Source: Desarmillaria ectypa
Lineage: Eukaryota > Basidiomycota > Agaricomycetes > Agaricales > Physalacriaceae
Length of the DNA: 64,000 bases
Assembly: GCA_030407005.1 (NCBI GenBank)
Contig: JAUDYN010000014.1
Span: 186,001 to 250,000 of the forward strand
Direction: 5' to 3'
The translations under genes and the position numbers were made by a program. Under the pieces are notes generated by a model. The model ran no database searches. It was not told where the DNA came from and was given only the letters and a program-made list of their open reading frames with translations. Of the stretch, positions 22,341 through 32,746 are shown in pieces. Numbering within the stretch: position 1 is the first letter of the stretch; every line of letters begins with the position of its first letter.

Positions 22341-23009
22341 GGTAAGAAGTTGGAGAAGTATAAAAATACCAATGTAACTAGAGAAAAAGAGACAATCAAG
22401 CTCATAGCACACTAAAGGAATAAATTCCTTATTAAAGCCTCCAGCTAAGCATACTTTAGCAGCCTTGCACCTAGTATCACTAGCAGACAGCACAGAAGCT
22501 CATTGCTATCACTCAGAAATTGCTCTCAAAACTCAAATCTCTTAAAAAGATATTGAGTCCCACTCTTTCACTCTTCTCTGCTATCAGAAGCAGATCCTTA
22601 CTGATCTAAAGTGGGTGGTTCTTGCACCTCCTTGTATACTTACTGTATACAAAAGATCTTGCAAAAGCAAACTGTAATTCTCTCACCAGAGAGTTTGCCA
22701 GCCTTACAACTGAAGCTCACCATGAGAGGGGATTGAATCACAATTGCAGGAGAAAGAAGGACCCTTCATCTGACTCCATGATGCTTAGAAGTGGAAGCAC
22801 TCAGAGCTACCCTACAAGCTGCCATGGGTGATAGGATATCTGACAAGGAGGATCTATTTGACTTGGTACCAGATAATGAGTCAAGACACTTTCATTATGA
22901 CACAACCTTCACTTCCACATATGAACAAGAACTAAGGGCTATTCTAGAGTTCTTGTCATCAGATCAATCACATTTGGAGGGTGTATCCACAGAGTTACCC
23001 ATCTGCCAA
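22341..23009. other. Unrecognised low-copy DNA, possibly the leader of another element
   Basis: No recognisable gene. A TATAAAAA box is seen near 22359, and an open stretch near 22791-23015 encodes about 70 acidic residues (DKEDLFDLVPDNES) without a known match. A short block near 22709-22730 (CTGAAGCTCACCATGAGAGG) resembles 47262-47280 upstream of gag J, so this may be the leader of a J-like element. The stretch is cut off at 23010 by the LTR of F. Confidence 0.4.
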
Positions 23010-23374
23010 TATTAGACTCATGGTCCATATGATCTGCAGACATGCATAATCCCTCAGGCTGTCTTGTATTTGGACAATCATCCTTAGGCTATGGCTTTGG
23101 TCTTCTGATCTTTTAGTGGAGAGTATGTGGTATGAAGATAAACTTTAGTTGAAAGATGCAAAATATACAGTGAAAGCTATGCTACTTATATATGCAAAGT
23201 GAGAAACTAAATATAGAACTGTCCATGAGTAATCCATGAAGAGAAGGGGTATGGTAGATGAGCAGTCCTAGTGAGGTGGCTATAATTAGTGGGAGATGTG
23301 GTGGTTGTCATGGAAGAGTATGGATGTTGTGTGATAAGATGGAAGATAAGATTAAAAATGAAAAAATCATAATA
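23010..23374 (-). repeat. 3' LTR of element F (365 bp)
   Basis: Its ends have decayed to TATTAG and ATAATA (from TGTTAG/TAACA). It resembles the LTR of K: both share the tract around CTGCAGACATG and the TTTAGTTGAAAGAT start-site segment near 23150. The polypurine run follows at 23375. Confidence 0.8.
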
Positions 23375-26300
23375 TTACCCCCTTGTTAAAGCAGTTGTCT
23401 TGACTGATAAGGTTCTTCTTTGGGGGTGTTGTACTAGGATATTGCTTGGGCAGTCCAGTAATCATTTAATAGTGATTTCCATTGGTTCTTGTTTGGGTTT
23501 TTTATCTATCATTGGATTCTGTCCTTTCATTGTGCAAGGTAGGCCATGTCTCCATTTTCCAAATACTCATGATTGAGAATGGTGATCACTGCTTTGTTTG
23601 GTGTTATGATTTTGGTGATGTTCATGACTTGTCCTTGTTGTATGTTCTTCTTATATTTGGCAATTGCTTCCTGTGCATTCATCATCTTGGTTTCCCTGAC
23701 CCAGGAATTGTGTTCCTGGGTCCACCCCTTCCACTTGACTAGATAGTCTGTTACTACCTTGGACCATTGTCCCTTCTTGGCCCTTACATGGCATGTCCAG
23801 GAGTCCAGTACTTCTTTGATTTCATACTCTTCTTATCCATCTATCAGGTCCAGAGGTGGTGGTGGTGGCAATTGTTGGTTAGGGAAAGTGGGTGTGAGAT
23901 AGGGCATCAGTAATTTCTCATTGAAACAGGGGTGAATTTTCCAGTGTGGTGGTAGTTTCAGTTTATATGCTGCCACACCAGTTTTTTTGAGAATTTTGAA
24001 TGGTCCTGTCCATTTGTCATCGAGTTTTTTCTTTGGTCATGGTAGATGAAGGTTACTGGTGTTAGCCAGACCTTGTCACTGACTTGGTAGTCTTGTGCTG
24101 CTCATTTTCTCTTATCATATTGCCCCTTCATTTGGCTAGCCACTTTCTCTAGCACATCATGTACCTCCTTATGGACCTGTGTCATGGTTTTGGTGAACTC
24201 CATGGCTGTTGGATTGGTGAATAGGGTATCTCATACTGAGCCAGGCATGAGTTGGGGGTTCCTTCCATAGAGGGCCATGAATGGACTTTTCCCCATAGCC
24301 AAGTGTATGTGGTTATTGTGGGCAAACCCCACTATTGGTAGCCAGTCACTCCAGTCATCTTGTTGATGATTGATGAAAATCTGGAGATATTTTTCAATCT
24401 CCTGGTTGACTTGTTCCATCTGTCCATCAGTTTGTGGATGGTATACAGTGGAAATGTTCAGAGTGATGTTCAACATTCAGTATAGGTCCTTCATAAAGGT
24501 TGAGATGAACTGGGGTCCACAGTCTGAGATTACCATCTGGGGCATTCTGTGTTTGGAATAGATGTGGTCATAAAGGATTCTCATCCATCCTTCTGCTGAA
24601 AGTTCCTCATGGCAAGTGACTGGTATGATAGTCTTGGAAAATCTGTCCACTATGACTAGTAGTGCATCATAGCCATTGGACTTGGGGAGTCCAGTAATCA
24701 TGTTGATGGAGATATGGGTCCAGGGAGTGACAGGGATGGTGTTTGGGTATAAGGGCATGGCCTTTGCTTGCATGCTAATCTTGGTATGCTGGCATGTTTC
24801 ACATCTCTTAATGTACCTCTCTACATCTTTCTTTAGCTTGGGCCACCAATATTTGCAAAGAATGAGTCCAGTGGTTTTCACTATTCCAGAATGTCCTGCC
24901 ATAATATGGTCATGGTGGCAGGCAATGATTTTGCCTTGTAGAACTTTATCTTGGGGAATGTAAATGTGCCTGTTGTGGTACAGAATCTCCTGGTCCTGGG
25001 TGATTCCTCATTCATGATTAAAGGAATTGGAAATACCATGGTCCCACTGATTCTTCTGTCACATTGCATCTTGGATTTTCTCTTGTTCTTCAGTGATGGA
25101 GGGCATAATCAGTGCATGGAAGTGTTCTGGAAGGAGAACTACTATGTCATGGTTGTACCCTTTCTCTTGGTCATGGTCATCTCATCAGCTTAGTAGGTCA
25201 GCCTTTCTGTTAGCTGTTCTGGACTTGTGCTGTAGGACAAAATGATATTTGGCGAGTTCAGTTACCCACCAAGCTTGTCACCAATTCAACTTTTGTGGTT
25301 TTCAGAAATATTGAAGATTCTGATGATCCATCCAGATCTCAATTCCCTCTTTGGTGCCCATTAGGTAGTGTCACCATTCCTCGAGTGCTAGCATGATTGC
25401 CAGGAGTTCCTTGTTGTATATTTCATAGTTGTGTTCAGTAACAGTTAGAGCTTTGGACATGAATGCGATGGGCCTCCACTTTTCCCCTTGATCCTGGCTA
25501 AGTACTGCACCTATTGCTCCATCACTGGTGTTGGCCTTGATTCTGAATTTCCTGTCATCCAATAGAATAGCTAGAATGATGTTTGTCATCATCTGTTTCT
25601 TTAGTTGAAGAAAGGCTTGCTCCTGTGCCTCTCCCCACTTCCATTCAGCATTTCCAGTTAATTGGGTTAATAGGCATACAATTCGTGAATAGTCCTATAT
25701 GAATTTTCAATAGAAATTAGTGAATCCCAAGAAGGATTGCAGTTCCTTCTTCTTGGTTGGAGTTGGCCATTTGGTTATTCCTGTGACCTTGACCAGATCC
25801 ATTCATATGGCATCCTCACTAATGATGATGCCTAAGTATTCTGTTTTCAACACCTTGAATTTGCATTTCTCAGCTTTGAGGAATAGTTTATTCTCTTGTA
25901 GTCATTGAAGTACCTGTCAGATCACCTGTCAATATTCTTCCAAAGTCTTTGTGAAAATGAGGATGTTGTCTAAGTAGATTGTGACCTTCCCTCCTGCAAT
26001 GAGGTCTCAGAAGATGTTGTTCATCATTTATTGGAATGTTGCAGGTGAGTTGGTGAGACCAAAGAACATGACCATAGGTTTGAATAACCCTCAATTAGTA
26101 TGGAACACAGCTTTCTCCTTATCACCATCTTGGATTCTAACATTATTGTATCCCCAGTGGACATCTAGCTTGGAAAAGTATTTGGTGCCATGTAGTTTGT
26201 CAATGAGTTCAGTGATCAAAGGGAGTGGGTAGCAATTCTTGATCATCATCTCATTCAATTTTTTATAATCCTGAATGGGGTGAAGAGAGCCATCCTTCTT

Positions 26301-27290
26301 TTTTATGAAGAAGAATGGAGATGCAAATGGGGATTTGGATGGACAAATGCATCTGAAATTGAGGTTTTTGTCAAGGAATTTGTCAAGTTGTTCCTGTTCA
26401 GTCTGATTTAGAGGGTAGACTTTACAGTCTAATGTGGACTTCATGTTGGGAATTAGTTTGATGGCATGATCCCAGGGTTTTCATTCCAGTAGCTCATTGA
26501 AGCTTTCCTTTGAGAACAGGTCTCAGAAGCTTCAATATTGAGAGGGTACTAACTCCTCAAAGGTCTTCTTGGGCTTTTCAGCATGGGCAGCTGCTGCTAG
26601 GTCATTGGCATGGTGTACTGCCCATATTACCAATTCTTCCTGCATGTTAACAGTGAGAATAGTCTCACTGTCTTCTAGCTCTTCATCCCATCTGTCTTCA
26701 TCATCAGAGTTGGGAAGGGGAAGGGGATTTTTGACACATTGACAGCATCCAAAGATCATATGCTCAGTTTTCCAATTGATAGCTGGGTTATGGCACTTTA
26801 GCCAATCGTGGCCCAAGTAGATCATTTTGGAACCTAAATCCATGACTGCAAGGTCAATGCATTTGGTATGACCACCAATTATCATTCTAAGTTTGATGAA
26901 CTCAGTAATGTTACTGGCTTTGTTATGGGTTCCATCGGCATTATATATGGGGATGGGGATGGCAGCTTGTTGAGTGTGAAGACCATAGGCTAAGACATAG
27001 AAGCAATTAATTGAACTTCTGGTGCAGCCACTATCAAGTAATGCTCTGGTAGTGAGAATTTTCTTTCCTGTGCATGGGGCAATTTGTACATCGATCATGA
27101 AGTCCCTTTCAGAACTCTTGGTACCTCAGATATACCAGATGGGTTCCCAAAGTTTGTAGAGATATTCTTGTGCATCTTTGTCTTTACTTTGTAAGTTGGT
27201 GATAAGATCTTCAGTAATCTCTCCAAGTTGTTTGGGATGAACCCATGTGGAGAGTGTGGCTTTGGTGGTGGCCATGGTCTTGGCTGTTTG
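23375..27290 (-). pseudogene. Element F pol, decayed and interrupted by G
   Basis: On the minus strand from 27290 down: linker end, protease LLDSGCTRSSIN near 27045, reverse transcriptase ([15 protein letters not shown] near 26330-26290; active site YLDN near 25975 instead of YLDD), RNase H near 25590-25330, integrase with CETC near 24815, and remnants of chromodomain and tail (24000-23400). CpG is scarce and stops are dense, so F looks older than B or D. The upstream part (gag, ORF1, 5' LTR) is missing because G inserted at 27290 and the far side was later lost. Confidence 0.85.
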
Positions 27291-27670
27291 TGTTAGGACA
27301 TGATTACCATGTGATCTTGGGACCAGACACTGATTCCTGGGCTGTCTTGTGTTCGGATAATTACCCTGAATGGGAAAGTGGTGTAGGTCTTTAGAAGAGT
27401 GTATAATGGTGTATATATTAAGTTTAGTTAGAAGATGCAGAACATACACAGAGAATATGCTACTTATATACTGAAGACTGAGGTTAAATATAGTACAGTA
27501 CATGTGTATGTTTGTGTGTGAACTATGTGTTTGATGGTCAGGTGATAGAAAGAGGGTTGTATATGGTGACAGCATGAGTGAATCGATAGCTTTATCAATG
27601 AATGAGCAATATAGAATGACAAATGATGATAAGATACTGGATTAGATAGGAAAAATGGAAAAATCGTAAC
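27291..27670 (-). repeat. 3' LTR of element G (380 bp)
   Basis: It starts TGTTAGG and ends GTAACA, with the polypurine run right after. It is similar to the LTRs of I and L. Confidence 0.88.
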
Positions 27671-27703
27671 ATTACCCCCTTGTTAAAGCAGTCGTCCCAA
27701 CTG

Positions 27704-30700
27704 CTAAGGCTCTTCTTGTGGGGTTTCGAGTTGAGTTTTGACTTGATCAATCCAATATTGATCAATTAACATTTTCCATTGATTTTGGTCCGGGTTAATG
27801 ATCCACTTCCAGAGTCCATCCTTTTGTTGGGCAAGGTATGCAATGTCACCATTATCAGAGTACTCATGGTTGAGTATGTTGATCACCATCTTTTTGTTGG
27901 TTATGATTTTGATAGAGTGTAGAGTCTGGTTAATGTTCTTCTCATACTCTGTGATTGCTTCCTGAGCATTACCGATCTCAGTGTCTCAGATCCAGGAATT
28001 GTGTTCCTGGGTCCATTCTTTCCACTTTATGAAGTAGTCAATGACTTCCTTTGATAGTTGTCCTCTTTTTCCTCATACATGGCAGGTTCAAGAGTCTAGT
28101 ACTTCTTCAATCTCATATTCTTCTTGTCCATCCACAAGGTCTGGAGGCAGAGGTGGTGGTTGCTGCTGATTAGAAAATGTGGGTGGAATATACAGGGTCA
28201 ACAGTTTCTCATTGAACTGGGGGTGGATTTTCCAATGCAGTGGTAATTTCAGCTTGTAGGCTGAGACACCAGCTTTCTTGAGGATTACGAATGGTCCTGT
28301 TCATTTATTGTTGAGTTTCTTTTTTGGATGTGGAAGATGAAGGTTGGCAGTGTCGAGCCAAACTTTGTCACCTACTTGGTATTCCCATGCCATTTGTTTT
28401 CCCTTGTCATATTGATGTTTCATTTGTGTCACCACTTTTTCTAATGCATCATGCACTTCCTTGTGTACTTTAGCCATGGTTTCTGTAAACTCCATGGCTG
28501 CCAGATTGGCGAATGAGGTCATTTGACTGGAGTCTGGGAGTGTTCATGGATTTCATCCATATAGAGTCATGAATGGACTTTTGCCTGTGGCAGAGTGGAT
28601 TCAGTTGTTGTGAGTGAACTTGGCCAATGGTAGCCATTCATTCCAGTCCATTTGTTGATAGTTCATGAATATTCAGAGATATTTTTCAATCTCTTGATTA
28701 ACTCATTCTGTTTGTCCATCTGTCTGGGGATGATAGGCTGTGGATGCATTTTGAGTGATATTTAGCATGTGATACAACTCTTTCATGAAGATGGAGATGA
28801 ATTGTGGTCCCCAATCTGAAATGACAACTTGGGGCATTCCATGTTTCACATATACATGGTCACAGAGAATTCAAGCCCATCCTTCTGCTGAGAGTTCTTC
28901 ATAACAGGCAACTGGTATGATTGCTTTGGAGAATCAGTCTATAATGACTAGTAATGCATCATAGCCATCTGATTCCGGGAGTCCAGTTACCATATTGATG
29001 GAAATATGCATTCAAGAGAATGTGGGAATAGTGTTGGGATAGAGTGGGGCTGCTTTGGCTTGGGTGTCACTTTTGGTTTGTTGACAAGTTTCACAACCCT
29101 TGACATATGTCTCTATGTCTTTTTGAAGTTTTGGCCACCAATATTCCCTGAGTATTAACTCAGCAGTTTTCGCTATTCCTGGGTGTCCCATCATAACATG
29201 GTCATGGTATTGGGAGATGATTTCTCCTTGGAGATCTGGGTTATGAGGAACATATATGCATCTGTCATAGTATAGAATGCCCTTAGTCTGTGTGATCCCT
29301 CTTTCATGGTTACAGGATTTCGCTATTCCCTGGTCCCATTGTTCTTGGTGTTGAATGATGTCTTGGATATGTTCAATTTGTTCATTTGTCATGGGGAGAA
29401 TGAGAGCCCAGAAATGTTCTGGAGTCAGTATTGTTACATCATAGTTATCTCCTTTTCCTTGGTCATGGTTGTCATGTCAACTGAGTAAATCAGCTTTTTT
29501 GTTTGTGACTCCTGCCTTGTGTTGGAGAATAAAATGATATCCTGCCAACTCCATGACCCATTGAGCTTGTCATCAGTTCAGTTTCTGTGGTTTTCAGAAG
29601 TACTGAAGGTTCTGATGATCCATCCAGATCTCAATTTCTTCTTTGGCACCCATCAGATAGTGGCACCATTCTTCTAAGGCAAGCATTATTGCCAACAACT
29701 CTTTGTTGTAGATTTCATAGTTGTGTTCAGTGGTGGTTAATGCTTTGGACATGAAAGTGACTGGCCTCCATTTCCTGTTCTGTTCCTGGCTTAGGATGGC
29801 GCCAATGGCTCCATCACTAGAGTCAGCCTCTACTTGGAATCTTCCTTTGTCTGAAGGAATCATCAGGATGATGTTTGTGGTCATCTGGAGTTTTAGTTGA
29901 GTAAATGCCTGTTCTTGTTCTGCTCTCCAACTGCATTTGGCTTTTCCTGTTAGCTGCATGAGAGGTCGAACAATTTTGGAATAGTTGTGGATGAATTTTT
30001 GATAGAAATTGGTAAACCCAAGAAATGACTGAAGTTCCTTTTTCTTGGTCAGGGTCAGCCATTCCATGATTCCTGCTATCTTGACTGGGTCCATGCAGAT
30101 GGCATCTTTGCTGATGATGACTCCCAAGTATTCGGTTTCAAGCACTTTGAACTCATATTTCTCTGCTTTAAGAAACAATTTGTTTTCTCATAGATATTGG
30201 AGAACTTGTCATACCACCTGTCGATGTTCCTCTAATCCCTTGGTGAAGATAAGAATATCATCAAGATATATAGTGACTTTTCCTTCTGCAATAAGGTCCT
30301 TGAATATGTTGTTCATCATCCACTGAAAAGTGGCTGGTGAATTCATAAGACCAAAGAACATTACTGTAGGTTCAAAGAGTCCTTGGTTGGTTTGAAATAC
30401 AGCCTTCTCTTCATCTCCATTGTGGATGTGCACATTATTGTATCCCCATCAAACATCAAGTTTTGAGAAATATTTTGCTCCTCAGAGCTTGTCGATGAGT
30501 TTGGATATGAGAGGAAGGGGATATCGATTTTTAATCATCATTTTGTTGAGCTTTTGGTAGTCCTGGACTGGACAAAGAGAACCATCCTTCTTCTTGACAA
30601 AGAAGAACAGAGATGCAAATGGAGATTTCAAGGGGCAGATTCATCCAGAGTCTAAGTTCTTGTCTAGGAACTTGTTGAGTTGTTCCTGTTCATTTCGATT

Positions 30701-30917
30701 GAGCAGGTAGACTTTGCAGTCTAAGGTAAACTTGGCATTAGGGACTAATTCAATGGCATGGTCCCAGGGTTTTCATTCTGGAAGTTCATCAAAGCTTTCT
30801 TTTGAGAATAAATCTCTAAAGCTTTGGTACTGGGGTGGTACTAGTTCCTCAAAGGTCTTCTTCAGCTCTTCAGCATTAGTGGCTGCGGCTAACTCATTGG
30901 CATGGTGTATGGCTCGA
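27704..30917 (-). pseudogene. Element G pol (RT, RNase H, integrase, chromodomains), truncated
   Basis: Minus-strand domains from 30917: the HHANELAAA segment before RT, RT with intact YLDD (near 30262), RNase H (30000-29590), integrase with HHCC finger (HDHVMMGHPG and CETC, 29215-29085), then the chromodomain zone (about 28150-27960) and chromoshadow-like tail (NHEYSDNGDIAYLAQQKDG and MLIDQYW, 27889-27710). Many stops and frameshifts are present. Truncation at 30917 coincides exactly with the start of the neighbouring repeat, as expected for a recombination joint. Confidence 0.87.
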
Positions 30918-32277
30918 TGATATGCCATCTACATGTTCACACCTAGATTTTGTGATTTTGTAACAATACTATTGCACATCTATCCTATACTAGTGATACA
31001 TAGAGGACTATAGCTGAGGCTTTGAGCTGATAGTTAAAAGCAGTAAGCAACTAGTAGAGCCGGGACTTAGATGCAACACCATTAGTGGGTTAAATCTACC
31101 AGCCAGCCAGACTAGTAACTCGAATGCTAGCAGGACTAAGTGAAATACAGCCACTAGCAAATGAAGGATGCTACTAGCACACAAAAACCAGGAGCAGAGT
31201 ACACAGATCTTGTCAAGTTCTGTCACTAGCAGCCCAGACTGGGCATAAACGCCTAAGTCAGGATAACTAGTCACATGGCAATCTTGAAACAGGACTTAGA
31301 AATAAATTAGGAATGGATTAACCTTGAGCCCAGATCTGACTATTGCGATATAGATCTCTTATGATCGATGCTAGTGGAGCTGGACTGCACCCTCAATCAT
31401 GATCGGATAGCTGTTACAGGTACCAATATCTGGATATCCATATAACCGCGTTACTAGGGCCTGTAGTTGTGCCAAGGGTGCGGAAATACCAACTGTGGAG
31501 TCTCTAGACCGAATATTTGAAAAGAAAACAGACTAGACCGACTATTGTATGATTATTCACCATTATTCGTGACTAGCCAATAAATCCTTACCAATATACC
31601 CTATACCCAGATGATATTTATAGTTTTGCCTCAGTAGTATATAAGTAGTGGGATGGGTGCTCATGCAAAGCAGGCAAGCCATCCCCGCAGTTGAGCCCTC
31701 ACTGGTAGTAACTGGTGTCCCCAATTAAAGGCATTTGTGCTTAACCTCGACGAAGTGATTAATAGTCGCTAAGTCACCCATAGTATTGCATTGAATTGAA
31801 GTCCATTAGAGTCACTGTTGTGTCCTGCAAAGGTCCGGAGTGTTTTGAAGTTAGTTCAAGCAAAGTTCTTGGAGTTATAGTTTATTCTTAGGCCAAGAGC
31901 GCCACTAGTTAGCCAAGAGTGCGGCTAGTCAAGTGTTTATCACTTGTAGGAAGCAGTATAGGGCCAAGAGCGCCACCAGTCTGAAGCAGTTTCAGTCAGA
32001 ACGAGCGCAGTAGCTCAAACCAAGTCACTCTTATCCAATTGTGTCTTACCCACCCCACTAGTACGAGTAGTACTTTGTATAAACTCACTAGTAACAAATA
32101 AAACGTCTTTAAGACAATTGTACTTGATTATTGAAGTCTGCAGGGTGCTTCCATCGTACTCGAAACCACCCGAATTCAATATTGGTGATTAAGTGTAGAG
32201 TAGTAAGAGGTTTAGTGTGATTGGTGTTCATTGCCATTCCCTAATTCTTTTGTCACTCGCCGTTACCAAGCACATCA
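30918..32277 (+). repeat. 1,360-bp TG...CA repeat, left copy (possible solo LTR)
   Basis: It runs from TGATATGCC to GCACATCA; the ends form the short inverted pair TGATRTGC/GCAYATCA. A TATATAAG box (near 31639) and AATAAA (near 32097) would fit an LTR. The copy at 33664-35023 has the same length in opposite orientation. The flanks here do not match: TCGA (element G) on the left and CCGT (element D LTR) on the right, so this is a recombined copy. No coding region is convincing. A non-autonomous DNA transposon is the alternative. Confidence 0.75.
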
Positions 32278-32687
32278 CCGTTATCTTATCTTATCCGAGT
32301 CATATCCATGACTCATCCATCTAATCTAACCCAGATACCGACTCATATCCAGCTATTCGCCGACTACAACCCTCGTTCTCACTGTCTGTCACCCCAGACA
32401 CTTTCTATTGGTTCTATGATCCTCCTGGATCATCCAACTTCGACACCATTTGTGCATGGACCATAGTGTTTCATCTAAATATAATGCCATAGAAATACTA
32501 TATAAACAGAGTACACTAGACTGTTGTACTCTATCTCTTGTTTAAATTAACATCATATACTTCTTGTTCACACAACACAGAAGACCTTCAGCCTCCATCT
32601 CTCTCATTGGGTGATCAGTCGAACACGTAATGGCCCAGAGGGATTAGCTGATCATCCCAAGTCACGTGCCCAAGTCAGTGCCTAACA
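32278..32687 (+). repeat. 5' LTR of element D, missing the first 13 bp (410 bp)
   Basis: It starts within the U3 at CCGTTATC and ends CTAACA. TATATAAA lies at 32499-32506, and ATCTCTTGTTTAA, complementary to the primer site, at 32533-32545. Confidence 0.9.
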
Positions 32688-32700
32688 TTAAACAAGAGAT
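32688..32700 (+). other. Self-complementary primer binding site of element D
   Basis: TTAAACAAGAGAT is a perfect 13-nt complement of 32533-32545 in the same LTR, 34 nt downstream of the TATA box start, the position expected for the transcript 5' end. Confidence 0.78.
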
Positions 32701-32746
32701 AATCCCCTTCACTTCTATTACGCTAGCCAAATAGAAGATCTTCTTC

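Larger units (their letters stand above)
27291..30917 (-). mobile_element. Element G: 3' half of a Ty3/gypsy element inserted in F
   Basis: A minus-strand 3' LTR (27291-27670) follows F's linker with flank GTTTG. Pol runs from its C-terminus (27704) up to the segment just before RT, where it stops abruptly at 30917 against the 1,360-bp repeat. Protease, gag, ORF1 and 5' LTR are absent. Two tracts in RT/RNase H appear identical to element L although the DNA between them differs. Confidence 0.85.

Noticed and set aside
27291..27670. 5' LTR of element F
   Set aside because: F's pol linker runs straight into it with no gag or primer site, and the polypurine tract follows it on the far side, so it is the 3' LTR of a separate insertion (G).
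31008..31274. An 88-residue hydrophobic ORF present identically at 31008-31274 (-) and 34667-34933 (+)
   Set aside because: Its identity only reflects the two near-identical repeat copies; no start context, family or codon-level conservation supports it.
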